64,000 nt of DNA from Mucilaginibacter conchicola (GCF_003432115.1 NZ_QWDC01000001.1:1550001-1614000); one strand, 5' to 3'. Shown: positions 1 to 8,869, counted from the stretch's first letter. Notes: a model not told the origin generated them from the letters alone. Program-made: numbers and translations.

Positions 1-339
1 AGTAAAACCGTTGGCGCAGGCCGCGAAGAGGTTATCCGTAAAACCATTGTACGCAAGCTTTGGGCATCAAATACATTTAAATATGCTACTGCAGCATGTT
101 TAACTTTAATTATAGGTGCAGGTGCGTTCTTAAGAAATGCGCAGGTACAGCCGATGGCACACACCAAAACGCTTTTGCATCAGCAGCTATCACAAATACC
201 TGCCGATGAAATTAAAGATTACCTGGAGTTGCACATGGATGCTTCTGAAAGCCGTGAGCTAATGGAGAACGACAACGAGAAACAAATAAATACCGATGCC
301 CTGTCGCAAGATCTGCAGGACTATATGGATATTAATTAA
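1..339 (+). CDS. C-terminal part of a small membrane protein, probably of an ECF-sigma operon
   Basis: The gene starts before the window; 112 codons are open from base 1 to the stop. The visible part has a basic stretch, one hydrophobic helix (about residues 27-44) and an acidic, soluble tail rich in Glu and Asp. I do not recognise a family. The next gene starts one base after this stop and encodes a Spy/LTXXQ-like periplasmic protein. In Bacteroidota such a pair commonly follows an ECF sigma-factor gene, so a membrane-anchored anti-sigma-type role is an inference from context. A Met at base 154 is internal because the frame and the membrane helix continue upstream of it. Confidence 0.6.
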   Translation, partial: SKTVGAGREEVIRKTIVRKLWASNTFKYATAACLTLIIGAGAFLRNAQVQPMAHTKTLLHQQLSQIPADEIKDYLELHMDASESRELMENDNEKQINTDALSQDLQDYMDIN

Positions 340-340
340 A

Positions 341-835
341 ATGACTAAGCTTTTTAAATACATATTTATTACCGTTTTGGCAGTAGCCGGGGTTGATGCC
401 TTTGCACAGGTAAGCAACCTGCGTGCAGGTTTCAGGAGCCAGGCCGCCCCAAACGCAAGATTCAACGCCCCACGTACAGCCAAGGGTAAAAAGATATTAG
501 AAGCCCGCAACAACTTCATCAGTCAGCAATTGAATTTAACTGATGATGAAGCACACAAGTTTTGGCCGCTATATAACCAGTACCAGCAAGACCTGACTGC
601 TATACGTTTATTGAAACGCGCCAATAACTCAAACAAGTCTGCCAACGGTACCGAGCAGGTTGACAAGGAAATTGCCTACGACAAGCAAACGGTTGAGATA
701 CGCCAACACTACCGCGATGAGTTTATGAAGATACTCCCGGCAGAAAAGGTAAGCCTGCTCTACAAAAGCGAAGTTGAATTTAAAGACGAGCTCATCAAAC
801 AACTCAGCGAACGCAGCATACGCGCGGGGAATTAA
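341..835 (+). CDS. Spy/LTXXQ-like periplasmic protein (sensor of ECF-type sigma factor)
   Basis: A 164-residue secreted protein. I start it at ATG 341, one base after the upstream stop, because this Met directly precedes a clean signal peptide (MTKLFKYIFITVLAVAG, cleavage after FAQ near residue 22). An upstream in-frame ATG at 296 would bury the signal peptide. The mature part is helical and charged, with an NLTDDEAHKFWPLYNQY segment typical of Spy/CpxP-like proteins, which bind periplasmic partners in stress sensing. Bacteroidota relatives are annotated as sensors of ECF-type sigma factors. The partner sigma factor would lie left of the window. A terminator-like hairpin follows. Confidence 0.65.
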   Translation: MTKLFKYIFITVLAVAGVDAFAQVSNLRAGFRSQAAPNARFNAPRTAKGKKILEARNNFISQQLNLTDDEAHKFWPLYNQYQQDLTAIRLLKRANNSNKSANGTEQVDKEIAYDKQTVEIRQHYRDEFMKILPAEKVSLLYKSEVEFKDELIKQLSERSIRAGN

Positions 836-889
836 GTTTAATAAGTGATGGATGGAATGAGTGAAGAAGAGAATACAAGCGGATAAATG

Positions 890-917
890 AAGATGGAACA
901 AAAGCCATCTTTTTTTA
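890..917 (+). terminator. Rho-independent terminator of the ECF-type operon
   Basis: AAGATGG (890-896) pairs with CCATCTT (905-911) around an 8-nt A-rich loop and runs into a T tract. It lies 55 nt after the Spy-like gene and points the right way to end that operon. Confidence 0.6.
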
Positions 918-923
918 TTTTTG
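916..923 (+). promoter_or_regulatory. Possible -7 element for the class III aminotransferase gene
   Basis: TATTTTTG matches the Bacteroidota -7 consensus TAnnTTTG exactly and lies 63 nt before the chosen start at 986. No TTTG -33 element is seen at 18-20 nt upstream, and the motif overlaps a T tract, so a chance match is possible. Confidence 0.3.
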
Positions 924-929
924 CCTTGT

Positions 930-977
930 CGGGATGAATGAGCATCACTCATTCACAACTCACTCATTCACTCATTA
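930..977. repeat. Phrase-like intergenic repeat, ACTCATTC family
   Basis: The leader before the aminotransferase contains GAATGAG then repeated CACTCATTCAC, CTCACTCATTC and ACTCATTAT units. A related unit (GGAATGAGTGAAG) occurs at 855-867, and the same words recur near 14819-14855. It looks like a degenerate repeat of 7-8 nt words, not a gene. Confidence 0.5.
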
Positions 978-985
978 TCCACGCC

Positions 986-2179
986 ATGCTTACCCTTCGC
1001 CAACTCTTCCTTAATAATAACGCACAAACCACGCATTTTCCGTTACTGCTGGAGTTTGACCGTGCCGAAGGTGTTTATATCTACGAAGAGAGCGGCAAGG
1101 CATATATCGATCTCATATCAGGCATCGGTGTAAGCAACCTTGGGCACAGCAACCCAAAGGTTATACAAGCCGTGAAAGACCAGGTTGATAAATACATGCA
1201 CCTGATGGTGTACGGCGAATATGTGCAGACCCCGCAGGTGCGTTTTGCCGAAAAGTTGGTAAGCATCCTACCCCCGTCGTTAAATTCGGTTTATTTCACC
1301 AACTCGGGCGCCGAGGCGGTTGAAGGGGCCATTAAACTGGCCAAACGCTACACCGGCAGGCCAAATGTATTAGCCTTTGAAGGATCATATCACGGCAGTA
1401 CCCACGGTGCACTCAGCATAATGGGTAACGAGGAGTTTAAGCAGGCCTATCGCCCGCTCCTACCCGGTGTTGGCTTTATGCGTTTGAATAACATTGATGA
1501 TCTCGAACTCATAGATAACCAAACATCCTGCGTTATCCTCGAGACCGTGCAAGGAGAGGCCGGCATCCGCGTACCCGACTATGATTACATGCAGGCCCTG
1601 CGTAAGCGTTGTTCTGAAACCGGCACCCTGCTGATACTGGACGAGATCCAGGCAGCACTTGGTCGTACGGGCAAGCTGTTTGCCTTTGAGCATTTTGATA
1701 TAGTGCCCGATATTTTGCTGATGGCTAAAGCCCTTGGCGGTGGCATGCCTGTTGGGGCGTTTGTATCATCTATTGATATCATGTCGTCGTTTAAAGAGAA
1801 CCCTATTTTGGGGCATATCACAACCTTTGGCGGTCACCCAGTTTGTTGCGCAGCAGGGCTGGCAGCGCTTGAAGTTTTGCTTAATGAAAAGCTGATAGAT
1901 GAAGTAGCCGAAAAGGAAGCCATCATCCGCAGCGAACTGCAACATCCGGCCATTAAAGAGATCCGCGGTAAGGGTTTGATGCTGGCTGTAGAATTTGAAA
2001 GTTTTGATACTAATAAGAAAATTATAGACACCTGTATACAAAATGGTGTAATCACTGATTGGTTTTTACACTGCAGCAACTCCATGAGGCTGGCCCCGCC
2101 TTTAATTATTAAGAAAAATGAGTTGATTAACGCTTGCCAAGTCATTCTTTCCGCAATCACACAACACACAGAAATATAA
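986..2179 (+). CDS. Class III (ornithine/acetylornithine-type) aminotransferase
   Basis: A PLP enzyme of fold type I, 397 residues from ATG 986. The reading frame is open to 938, but the 16 extra residues are translated repeat sequence, so 986 is the better start. It has the class III landmarks: NSGAEA (106-111) for the phosphate, LILDE with Asp219 contacting the pyridine N, and MAKALGGG with Lys248 as the Schiff-base lysine. The family transfers an amino group from omega-amino acids or lysine/ornithine-like donors to 2-oxoglutarate or pyruvate; the substrate cannot be read from sequence. No arginine or biotin genes are adjacent, so the pathway is open. The next gene is a glycosyltransferase 251 nt away. 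Confidence 0.85.
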   Translation: MLTLRQLFLNNNAQTTHFPLLLEFDRAEGVYIYEESGKAYIDLISGIGVSNLGHSNPKVIQAVKDQVDKYMHLMVYGEYVQTPQVRFAEKLVSILPPSLNSVYFTNSGAEAVEGAIKLAKRYTGRPNVLAFEGSYHGSTHGALSIMGNEEFKQAYRPLLPGVGFMRLNNIDDLELIDNQTSCVILETVQGEAGIRVPDYDYMQALRKRCSETGTLLILDEIQAALGRTGKLFAFEHFDIVPDILLMAKALGGGMPVGAFVSSIDIMSSFKENPILGHITTFGGHPVCCAAGLAALEVLLNEKLIDEVAEKEAIIRSELQHPAIKEIRGKGLMLAVEFESFDTNKKIIDTCIQNGVITDWFLHCSNSMRLAPPLIIKKNELINACQVILSAITQHTEI

Positions 2180-2430
2180 GCAGTTACACAAACAGCTTCC
2201 TGTTTTTGTTATCAAATTGGTAATAAATGTTGTTATAAATGCTTAAAAGCGCATTTTTAGCGGTTTTGTGGTATACTTTATGCACATAGGTTACTGCCTG
2301 CATAATTTATGCGTCCCCCACTGCTGTAAAACCCTGTTTAAAGGTCAGCACTGCATAGTTTTCGGGTCAATGGGTGTCTTAAAAGGCATCCTTAAGCATA
2401 AGCAGTAAAAACGGTTCTTCTACATACACT

Positions 2431-4710
2431 ATGAAAATTGCATATATATCAACCTACCCACCCCGCGAATGTGGCATTGCTACTTTTAACCACAACCTGA
2501 TGAATGCTATCAACAGCAACTTTCCGGATAGGAAAGACCCACTGGATGGTGGATTTGTTGTTGCCCTTAACGATTCTGAAGATCTGCAAGAGTATGAATA
2601 CCCTTCGCATGTAAAGTTCGTTATTCGCCAAAACCATCAGAAAGATTATATCCGTGCGGCAGGTTACATTAACACCAGCAATGTTGATGCGGTGATATTG
2701 GAGCATGAGTTTGGCATTTACGGGGGCGAAAGCGGTATTTATGTGTTGCCGTTGATAAACCGTTTAGAGAAACCGCTGATCTCTATCCTGCATACAGTAT
2801 TAAAAGACCCAAGTTATGTGCAGCGCATCGTTATCCGCGAGATCGCAGAGCAATCAGCAAAGATCATAGTAATGAGCAAACGTGCGGTAGAGTTCCTAAC
2901 AACTATTTATGATATCCCGGCAGAAAAGATACAGATCATAGAACACGGCGTACCGGATCTTGAAGCACCAGAACCAAACCCGGTTAAGAGCCTTAGTCAA
3001 TTCAAAAATCGCCGTGTAATGATGACCTTTGGTTTACTGAGCCGTAACAAAGGTTTGGAGACCGTGGTAAAAGCCTTGCCAAAAATTGTTGAAAAGCATC
3101 CTGATGTAATGTATGTTATTGTGGGTAACACGCATCCCGGCGTTATCAAAAGCTCGGGCGAAGAATACCGCGACCACCTGAAAAGCCTTGCTGCCCAACT
3201 GAAAGTATCGCAGCACCTGGCCTTTATCAATAAATTTGTAGCCGAGGATGAGCTGATCAACTATTTGACGGCAACTGAGGTGTATGTAACACCATACCTG
3301 AATGAAGCGCAAATAACCAGCGGTACACTGTCGTACGCCGTTGGTGCAGGTGCTGCTGTTATATCAACCCCTTACTGGCATGCTACTGAACTGCTGGCCG
3401 ATGATCGCGGCTGTTTATTCGACTTTAAAGATGCGGAAGGGTTAGCTGATACTGTTAACCAACTGCTTAGCGACGATACACAGTTGAAAGAGCTTAAACA
3501 AAACGCCTACGAATACGGCCTGCACCTGCGCTGGCCTGTTATTGGTGCCGAGTTTATTAAAGTGGCCCAGGAAGCATCGGCAAGGCATGATTTCAGCGAT
3601 AAGATATTAAAGAACAGCATTGTTGACCCTGAGATACTTCCGAAGTTTAGCTTAGCCCACGTGCTGAGACTTACCGATGATACCGGTATTGTTCAACACG
3701 CTAAATATGGTATCCCTAACTTAAAAGAGGGTTATTGCCTGGATGATAACGCCCGTGCCTTGATTATGGCATTGATGGCCTACCAGCGCAATAAAAGTGC
3801 TGAGGCGCACCGCCTGCTACCAATATACCTCAGCTATATTCACTACATGCAAACGGACGATGGCAACTTCCGTAACTTCCTGAGTTTTGACAGGCGTTAC
3901 CTGGATGATGTGGGTTCAGAAGATTCATTCGGTCGTACTATTTGGGCTTTGGGCCATTTGATAAGCTGTGCAGCAAGCAACTCATATCGCGAGTTTGCAC
4001 TGGAGTTATTTCATAAGTCGTACCCGCACTTTAGGGCCTTAAGATACATTCGTGGCCAGGCTAATACTATTATTGGTATTGCGCTTTACCTACAGGTTTA
4101 CCCTACTGATGAGGGTATGGTAGCAGAGTTGATTCGTTTAACACAGCCACTGATAGATGCCTACGAACAAACCCGCTCTGATGACTGGGAATGGTTTGAA
4201 GAAAGCATGACCTATGATAATGCCATATTACCATTAGCATTGCTGCATTCATACGAAATAACCGGTAATCCTAAAGCTAAAGAAGTAGCTTTGAAAACCA
4301 TGGCTTTCTTAGACCAACTAACCTTATCAAACGGTTATTTAAGCCCGGTTGGTAATGATGGCTGGTACTACCGCGGCGGTACTTTCCCAACCTTCGATCA
4401 GCAGGCTATCGAGACCATGGCTATGGTACTGATGCATTTCCAGGCATACCAAACCTTCCGCCAACCAGAGTATATCGAGAAAATGTTCCTGAGCTATAAA
4501 TGGTTCCTGGGCGAGAATACACTACGCGCACCGCTTTACGACCACGAGACCAAAGGTTGCTGCGATGGCTTGTTGCCTACCGGTATTAACCGTAACCAGG
4601 GCGCAGAAAGCACGCTGGCCTACATGATATCTCATTTAACCGTATTGAAAGCTTTTGAACTGGAATACGAGTACAACAAAATAGCCGATCAGAAAATAAA
4701 GATTTGCTAA
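2431..4710 (+). CDS. GT4 glycosyltransferase fused to an alpha/alpha-toroid domain
   Basis: A 759-residue two-part protein. Residues 1-380 are a GT-B glycosyltransferase: MKIAYISTYPPRECGIATF at the N-terminus and a sugar-nucleotide domain from about 195 (MMTFGLLSRNKGLETV) through PYLNEAQITSGTLSYA. The usual GT4 E-X7-E pair shows only its first Glu here. Residues about 400-750 resemble an (alpha/alpha)6 barrel, starting LRLTDDTGIVQHAKYG with many aromatic and acidic residues (DDNARAL, EDSFGRTIW), as in mannan- or glucan-handling proteins. It lacks a signal peptide, so it is cytosolic. The next GT4 gene starts 4 nt after the stop, so the two probably act on one glycan. Product unknown. Confidence 0.8.
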   Translation: MKIAYISTYPPRECGIATFNHNLMNAINSNFPDRKDPLDGGFVVALNDSEDLQEYEYPSHVKFVIRQNHQKDYIRAAGYINTSNVDAVILEHEFGIYGGESGIYVLPLINRLEKPLISILHTVLKDPSYVQRIVIREIAEQSAKIIVMSKRAVEFLTTIYDIPAEKIQIIEHGVPDLEAPEPNPVKSLSQFKNRRVMMTFGLLSRNKGLETVVKALPKIVEKHPDVMYVIVGNTHPGVIKSSGEEYRDHLKSLAAQLKVSQHLAFINKFVAEDELINYLTATEVYVTPYLNEAQITSGTLSYAVGAGAAVISTPYWHATELLADDRGCLFDFKDAEGLADTVNQLLSDDTQLKELKQNAYEYGLHLRWPVIGAEFIKVAQEASARHDFSDKILKNSIVDPEILPKFSLAHVLRLTDDTGIVQHAKYGIPNLKEGYCLDDNARALIMALMAYQRNKSAEAHRLLPIYLSYIHYMQTDDGNFRNFLSFDRRYLDDVGSEDSFGRTIWALGHLISCAASNSYREFALELFHKSYPHFRALRYIRGQANTIIGIALYLQVYPTDEGMVAELIRLTQPLIDAYEQTRSDDWEWFEESMTYDNAILPLALLHSYEITGNPKAKEVALKTMAFLDQLTLSNGYLSPVGNDGWYYRGGTFPTFDQQAIETMAMVLMHFQAYQTFRQPEYIEKMFLSYKWFLGENTLRAPLYDHETKGCCDGLLPTGINRNQGAESTLAYMISHLTVLKAFELEYEYNKIADQKIKIC

Positions 4711-4714
4711 GCTG

Positions 4715-5719
4715 ATGAAAGCAGCAATTTTAGCACCCGTTGCCTGGCGCACACCGCCCAGGCATTACGGGCCTTGGGAGCAGGTAGCCTCAAATATCGC
4801 AGAAGGCCTGATAAAGCTTGGCGTAGACGTGACGCTGTTTGCCACCGGCGATTCTATCACCGCAGGTAAACTGGAAGCCATCTGTAAACAAGGCTATGAA
4901 GAAGACCGTTCGCAGGACGCCAAGGTGCTGGAGTGCCTTCACATCAGTAACCTGATGGAGAAGGCAGGTGAGTTCGATATCATCCATAACAACTTCGATT
5001 TTCTGCCGCTTACTTATACAGGGCTGATCAAAACGCCTGTGATAACCACTATACACGGTTTTTCATCGCAAAAGATCATTCCGGTTTATAAAAAATATAA
5101 TCAGCGCGGGCATTATGTATCCATCAGCGATGCTGACCGCAGTGCCGAACTGGATTATATTGCTACCGTATACAACGGTTTGGATACAGCCGATTTTAAG
5201 CTTACTGAGAAGCCGCAGAACTATCTGCTATACTTCGGTCGTATACACCATGATAAAGGTGCTGCAGAAGCCATAGAAATAGCCAAAAAAGCAAACAAGC
5301 AATTACTGATAGCAGGCATCATACAGGATGACAACTATTGGCGCGAAAAGATTGAACCTCATTTAAATGACCAGATCGTTTACGTCGGCTCCGCAGGCCC
5401 TGAGAAACGGAACGAGCTTTTGGGTAATGCCCTTGCCCTGCTCCATCCTATCAACTTTGCCGAACCATTCGGTATGAGCGTGGCTGAGTCAATGCTTTGC
5501 GGCACGCCTGTCATCGCCTTCAACAAAGGTTCGATGCCGGAGCTGATAGAGCATGAACAAACAGGATTTTTGGTGAATACAGTTGACGAGGGGGTAGATG
5601 TGATCAACAACATCCCATCCATCAACAGGCAATATTGCCATGATTCGGCGGCATCAAAATTTTCAAAAGAGAAAATGGCCGAGGATTATTTTAAGCTGTA
5701 TGAGCGGATATTGGGGTAA
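4715..5719 (+). CDS. GT4 family glycosyltransferase
   Basis: A 334-residue GT-B transferase, no signal peptide. It starts MKAAILAPVAWRTPPRHYG, carries a glycine-rich N-terminal fold and a C-terminal GT4 signature EPFGMSVAE (the E-X7-E pair) followed by SMLCGTPVIAFNKG. This pattern is typical of retaining transferases using UDP-, GDP- or ADP-sugars. It begins 4 nt after the fused transferase gene, so the pair is almost certainly co-transcribed. The acceptor is unknown. A trehalose- or mannan-type cytosolic glycan is one possibility but nothing in the sequence proves it. Confidence 0.85.
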   Translation: MKAAILAPVAWRTPPRHYGPWEQVASNIAEGLIKLGVDVTLFATGDSITAGKLEAICKQGYEEDRSQDAKVLECLHISNLMEKAGEFDIIHNNFDFLPLTYTGLIKTPVITTIHGFSSQKIIPVYKKYNQRGHYVSISDADRSAELDYIATVYNGLDTADFKLTEKPQNYLLYFGRIHHDKGAAEAIEIAKKANKQLLIAGIIQDDNYWREKIEPHLNDQIVYVGSAGPEKRNELLGNALALLHPINFAEPFGMSVAESMLCGTPVIAFNKGSMPELIEHEQTGFLVNTVDEGVDVINNIPSINRQYCHDSAASKFSKEKMAEDYFKLYERILG

Positions 5720-5721
5720 TA

Positions 5722-6099
5722 TTATTTAGAAAATATTTGAATGTCGGCAGCTTTACGTATCCTGATAAAGGAATCAAGTTCGGCAACCCGCTCTATCCTA
5801 CCATACACTTTAATCTTTTTCCCTTTAACATCCGCCGCTAAAAGCCCTTTTCTATTTTCGTATTTACTCCATATTTTAAACGGAATTACTACGCTGACAC
5901 CCAATTCAGTAGAGTCTGAGGCGACAAATATCGACATATCTCTACTATAGCCCGGACCGGCAACGTTTACTATTTTTCCAATTACATACACCTCTTTGCC
6001 GCCGTATCTATTTGCGTCCTTTGCGGCAATTATCTTTTGCGCCAATGCGGGTCGAGCAAAAAAAACGAGTAAAATAATTAGCAGAGACCTGATATTCAT
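5722..6099 (-). CDS. Secreted OB-fold-like hypothetical protein
   Basis: A 125-residue protein with a signal peptide (MNIRSLLIILLVFFARPALA, cleavage before QK). The mature part is beta-rich (KEVYVIGKIVNVAG, KIKVYGRIERVAEL), with two VxGxI strands reminiscent of small OB-fold nucleotide- or ion-binding domains. No catalytic motif is visible. It ends 2 nt from the convergent glycosyltransferase gene and lies 11 nt downstream of the next minus-strand secreted protein, so those two probably form one transcript. Confidence 0.6.
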   Translation of the reverse strand: MNIRSLLIILLVFFARPALAQKIIAAKDANRYGGKEVYVIGKIVNVAGPGYSRDMSIFVASDSTELGVSVVIPFKIWSKYENRKGLLAADVKGKKIKVYGRIERVAELDSFIRIRKAADIQIFSK

Positions 6100-6110
6100 A
6101 TTAAATTATT

Positions 6111-6788
6111 TTAGTCGCTATGTAATCTTTTAGTGCCGTAGATAACACCCTGGCTTGCAAAAAACTTCCTTAACAGTTCGTATTTGCCATCGCAGTATAT
6201 GATGTTATTAACTTTTGATGTGCTCCAATAATGGCGCTGGCATCCAAAACATATCTCGAAATAATATTTCACCTGATCGTTTTTATCTAAGAACACCACT
6301 GCGTTATGTGGTTCGTAACATTTATACCCGGGATCTCCGGCAAACTCACCTTTCCACTTAACAGGTGTGTAACCGTAGTTATATAAGATGTTAGTCAATG
6401 AATCTGTTCCAGCTGTACTTAATCTTTTTTGCTCCTTTACTTTTTTCATATCAATGGCAAATACCCCCTTCTCTATCGGGGTAAATATGGGCACGGTATC
6501 TGTCGGGGGGGATATAAGCGCGCCATCAACTCCAAATATCTCCGAATTATCGGGTATAATATAGGATATCAATCTTACTTTAAGGCTATCATTAAACGGG
6601 AAAAAAGATCTGCGTTCCTGGGCGTCAAACTTTCCATTAAAAAGACACTTGTCGTGCTTTTTGGTAATTGCGTATTCTTTTTCAGTTGTTGCCCTCGGTT
6701 TTAAATAGGATGCTTTTCTCTTCCTCTGTGCAAAAGAGCACAACGGAATAAGTAACAGGGTAATGATAAGGATGCGGTTAAGTGTCAT
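6111..6788 (-). CDS. Secreted protein with conserved C-x-(D/E)PH ... C-x-G-C pattern
   Basis: About 225 residues from ATG 6788, chosen because it heads a signal peptide (MTLNRILIITLLLIPLCSFA, then QRKRK). An upstream in-frame Met at 6815 adds nine residues that weaken it. Near the C-terminus it has KCYEPHNAVVFLD followed by YYFEICFGC. The same arrangement (CFDPHMGIVFF then MDVCLGC) occurs in the gene at 18082-18696, so the two are paralogues within this window. The Cys/His set could bind a metal or form disulphides in the periplasm. I do not recognise a named family, and no function is claimed. Confidence 0.6.
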   Translation of the reverse strand: MTLNRILIITLLLIPLCSFAQRKRKASYLKPRATTEKEYAITKKHDKCLFNGKFDAQERRSFFPFNDSLKVRLISYIIPDNSEIFGVDGALISPPTDTVPIFTPIEKGVFAIDMKKVKEQKRLSTAGTDSLTNILYNYGYTPVKWKGEFAGDPGYKCYEPHNAVVFLDKNDQVKYYFEICFGCQRHYWSTSKVNNIIYCDGKYELLRKFFASQGVIYGTKRLHSD

Positions 6789-6911
6789 AAGATTTTTCAA
6801 TCCTAATTTAAACAAAAAGTTAAAAGTCGCTATGATTAGATCGCATCAAAAATCATTGAATATAAAATTGCCGAAGGTTATTTTAAGATAATATGCGCGG
6901 ATACTGGGTTA

Positions 6912-7430
6912 TTAGAAAAGATTATCTTCGTCGGGTACAAGGTCAGCCGGGACAAACTTTTTATTTGACCCAAAATAAATCATACCCTCGTGGTGAAACA
7001 ACAACGCCCAATTCAAGCTTTCGTCAATAACAGTCAAATCATCGGCGTATTGAAAATCGTCGAAATATTTAATTAATAATTTCCATGGCACTATCAAAGC
7101 GATATCAGGCTGATAAGATAAAAACACGTCTTTTTTAAATGGAATCTCTCTCTGATATAGCCACTTTTTGATCTCTATCTTATTTCCTTCAAATATTCTT
7201 GTGTAATCAATGACATCAAAGAAGTTTTTCTTAAAAGGCATATCATTATGGAGACGAGTTTCCGAGATAAAGTCCCATAAAAACCGAGAGCCTTCTTTAT
7301 CAAGAGGCTTCAATTGATCAAGATGAAGTTTAGGAAGCTCATTATACGCAGGACTGTTAAAGCGCCATTTTAATACAAAATCATCTACAGAAATCACATG
7401 ATCATAGACATTGTCAAATCCGACTTTCAT
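6912..7430 (-). CDS. Hypothetical cytosolic protein
   Basis: A 172-residue protein from ATG 7430 (MKVGFDNVYDHV), preferred over an upstream Met at 7457 that adds MTFLFKLIS. It has no signal peptide, membrane helix or clear repeat. It is rich in aromatic and acidic residues, including a C-terminal LVPDEDNLF. It resembles small immunity- or SMI1-like cytosolic proteins in composition only; I see no diagnostic motif. The codon use looks AT-richer than the flanking genes, which could mean later arrival. Confidence 0.5.
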   Translation of the reverse strand: MKVGFDNVYDHVISVDDFVLKWRFNSPAYNELPKLHLDQLKPLDKEGSRFLWDFISETRLHNDMPFKKNFFDVIDYTRIFEGNKIEIKKWLYQREIPFKKDVFLSYQPDIALIVPWKLLIKYFDDFQYADDLTVIDESLNWALLFHHEGMIYFGSNKKFVPADLVPDEDNLF

Positions 7431-7508
7431 ACTAATCAATTTAAACAAAAAAGTCAAAAGTCGCTCTTCACAACTTTTGACTTTTTAATTTTGAATTTTG
7501 ATTTAAAA

Positions 7509-8252
7509 CTACAACATGCCACCATCAACAGGGATAACCTGCCCGGTGATGTATGCTGCCATATCTGATGCCAGGAACACGCAGGCATTTGCTACATCGT
7601 CAACCTCGCCGGCACGTTTTAATGGGATGTTTGCTTCCCAGCCTTCAACCACTTTAGGGTCTAATACGTCGGTCATTTCGGTACGGATAAAGCCAGGTGC
7701 TACTACGTTGGTACGGATGTTACGTGATCCCAACTCTTTAGCAACCGATTTTGAGAAACCAATGATACCTGCTTTAGACGCTGCGTAATTGCTTTGACCG
7801 GCATTGCCCTGCACACCTACAACCGAGCTCATGTTAATGAACACACCTTTACGTGCCTTCATCATAATTTTTGAGGCTGCTTTGGTAACGTTGAAGATAG
7901 ATTTCAGGTTAACATCCAACACCTCGTCCCACTGTTCTTCGGTCATGCGCATCAGCAGGCCGTCTTTGGTGATACCGGCGTTGTTCACTACAATATCCAG
8001 TGCGCCAAAATCGGCAACAATATCGTTTATCAGTTTTTCGGCTTCGTCAAATTTCGAAGCATCGCTACGGTAACCTTTTACTTTGGTGCCAAAGCTTTGC
8101 AGTTCCTGCTCTAAAGCCTGGCCTTTTTCAACTGATGATAAGTATGTGAAAGCTACATTAGCACCATGCTCAGCAAATTTTTCGGCAATTTTGCGGCCTA
8201 TCCCTTTTGAAGCACCGGTTACCAGTGCGGTTTTTCCTTCTAACAATTTCAT
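7509..8252 (-). CDS. fabG: 3-oxoacyl-[acyl-carrier-protein] reductase FabG
   Basis: A 247-residue short-chain dehydrogenase, the usual FabG length. It has the NADPH-binding TGASKGIG motif (12-19), NNAG (about 90-93), and the catalytic set Ser142/143, Tyr156 and Lys160 in YAASK. The C-terminus (ITGQVIPVDGGML) is the typical FabG ending. It reduces 3-oxoacyl-ACP to 3-hydroxyacyl-ACP in type II fatty acid synthesis in the cytosol. It stands alone here, not beside fabD or acpP. A good TTTG-N18-TATCTTCA promoter lies just upstream. Confidence 0.93.
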   Translation of the reverse strand: MKLLEGKTALVTGASKGIGRKIAEKFAEHGANVAFTYLSSVEKGQALEQELQSFGTKVKGYRSDASKFDEAEKLINDIVADFGALDIVVNNAGITKDGLLMRMTEEQWDEVLDVNLKSIFNVTKAASKIMMKARKGVFINMSSVVGVQGNAGQSNYAASKAGIIGFSKSVAKELGSRNIRTNVVAPGFIRTEMTDVLDPKVVEGWEANIPLKRAGEVDDVANACVFLASDMAAYITGQVIPVDGGML

Positions 8253-8278
8253 AATTTAAGTATGCGTTTATGAGTGCG

Positions 8279-8308
8279 TGAAGATAGGCAATTGATACGA
8301 AACGCAAA
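8279..8308 (-). promoter_or_regulatory. Predicted Bacteroidota-type promoter of fabG
   Basis: On the minus strand TTTG (8308-8305) and TATCTTCA (8286-8279) are separated by 18 nt, close to the consensus TTTG-N19-TAnnTTTG. The ATG of fabG follows 27 nt after the -7 element. The -7 differs from the consensus at two positions. Confidence 0.45.
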
Positions 8309-8366
8309 AAAACCGAATTTGCAATTCAGAAAATTGCTTATATTAGGTTTAATCAATTATAACGTT

Positions 8367-8855
8367 ATGCATCAGGAAGAAAAGATCAATTTCCACTACA
8401 GTTTGATCAGCAGCTTGCTGTACGCTGTATTTTTCTCCATCCCGGTTGTTTGGCTTGGGATAGACCTGTATGATTACTTTAATGTAGGTAGCCTAAGCGG
8501 TGTTTTTATAATGAGTGTGTTTTTTGCGCTGTTTACGGTATATGCCGCCGTTATAATTTACAAATACGTTGTGCCGGCATTTAAAAAGAACATTGCGCTG
8601 GAAATAAATCAACAAGGCATTATTTACTATCCGCAAAACGTGATCATAGAATGGGCCGATATTACCGACCTGCGCCTTACTAATAATACCCAGGGATTCT
8701 CTACCCTGTATTGCTATTACAACCTGTTTAACGGCCGCGAAAGCTGCATCAAAATGTCGCTAACCTGGGTTGACTGTGATGATAAGGACGTTTACGGCAT
8801 TATAGAGGCCAACCTTGAAGACCGCAAGCCTAACTGGCATGCCAGTGGGATATAA
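8367..8855 (+). CDS. Membrane protein with PH-like C-terminal domain, tandem copy 1
   Basis: A 162-residue protein from ATG 8367 (MHQEEKINF). Earlier in-frame codons back to 8274 overlap the fabG promoter and give an unlikely N-terminus. Two hydrophobic helices fill about residues 12-75. The soluble C-terminal part contains ALEINQQGI, IEWADITDLRL and ANLEDRKPNW. These blocks recur in the next gene, so the pair is a tandem duplication. The layout resembles STM3941-type small membrane proteins with a PH-like domain; function unknown. Confidence 0.6.
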   Translation: MHQEEKINFHYSLISSLLYAVFFSIPVVWLGIDLYDYFNVGSLSGVFIMSVFFALFTVYAAVIIYKYVVPAFKKNIALEINQQGIIYYPQNVIIEWADITDLRLTNNTQGFSTLYCYYNLFNGRESCIKMSLTWVDCDDKDVYGIIEANLEDRKPNWHASGI

Positions 8856-8869
8856 AGCGTTACCGTGCC

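Noticed and set aside
2180..2430. Riboswitch candidate upstream of the fused glycosyltransferase
   Set aside because: No conserved riboswitch core could be recognised by eye; TATACTTTA near 2271 is only a weak promoter match.
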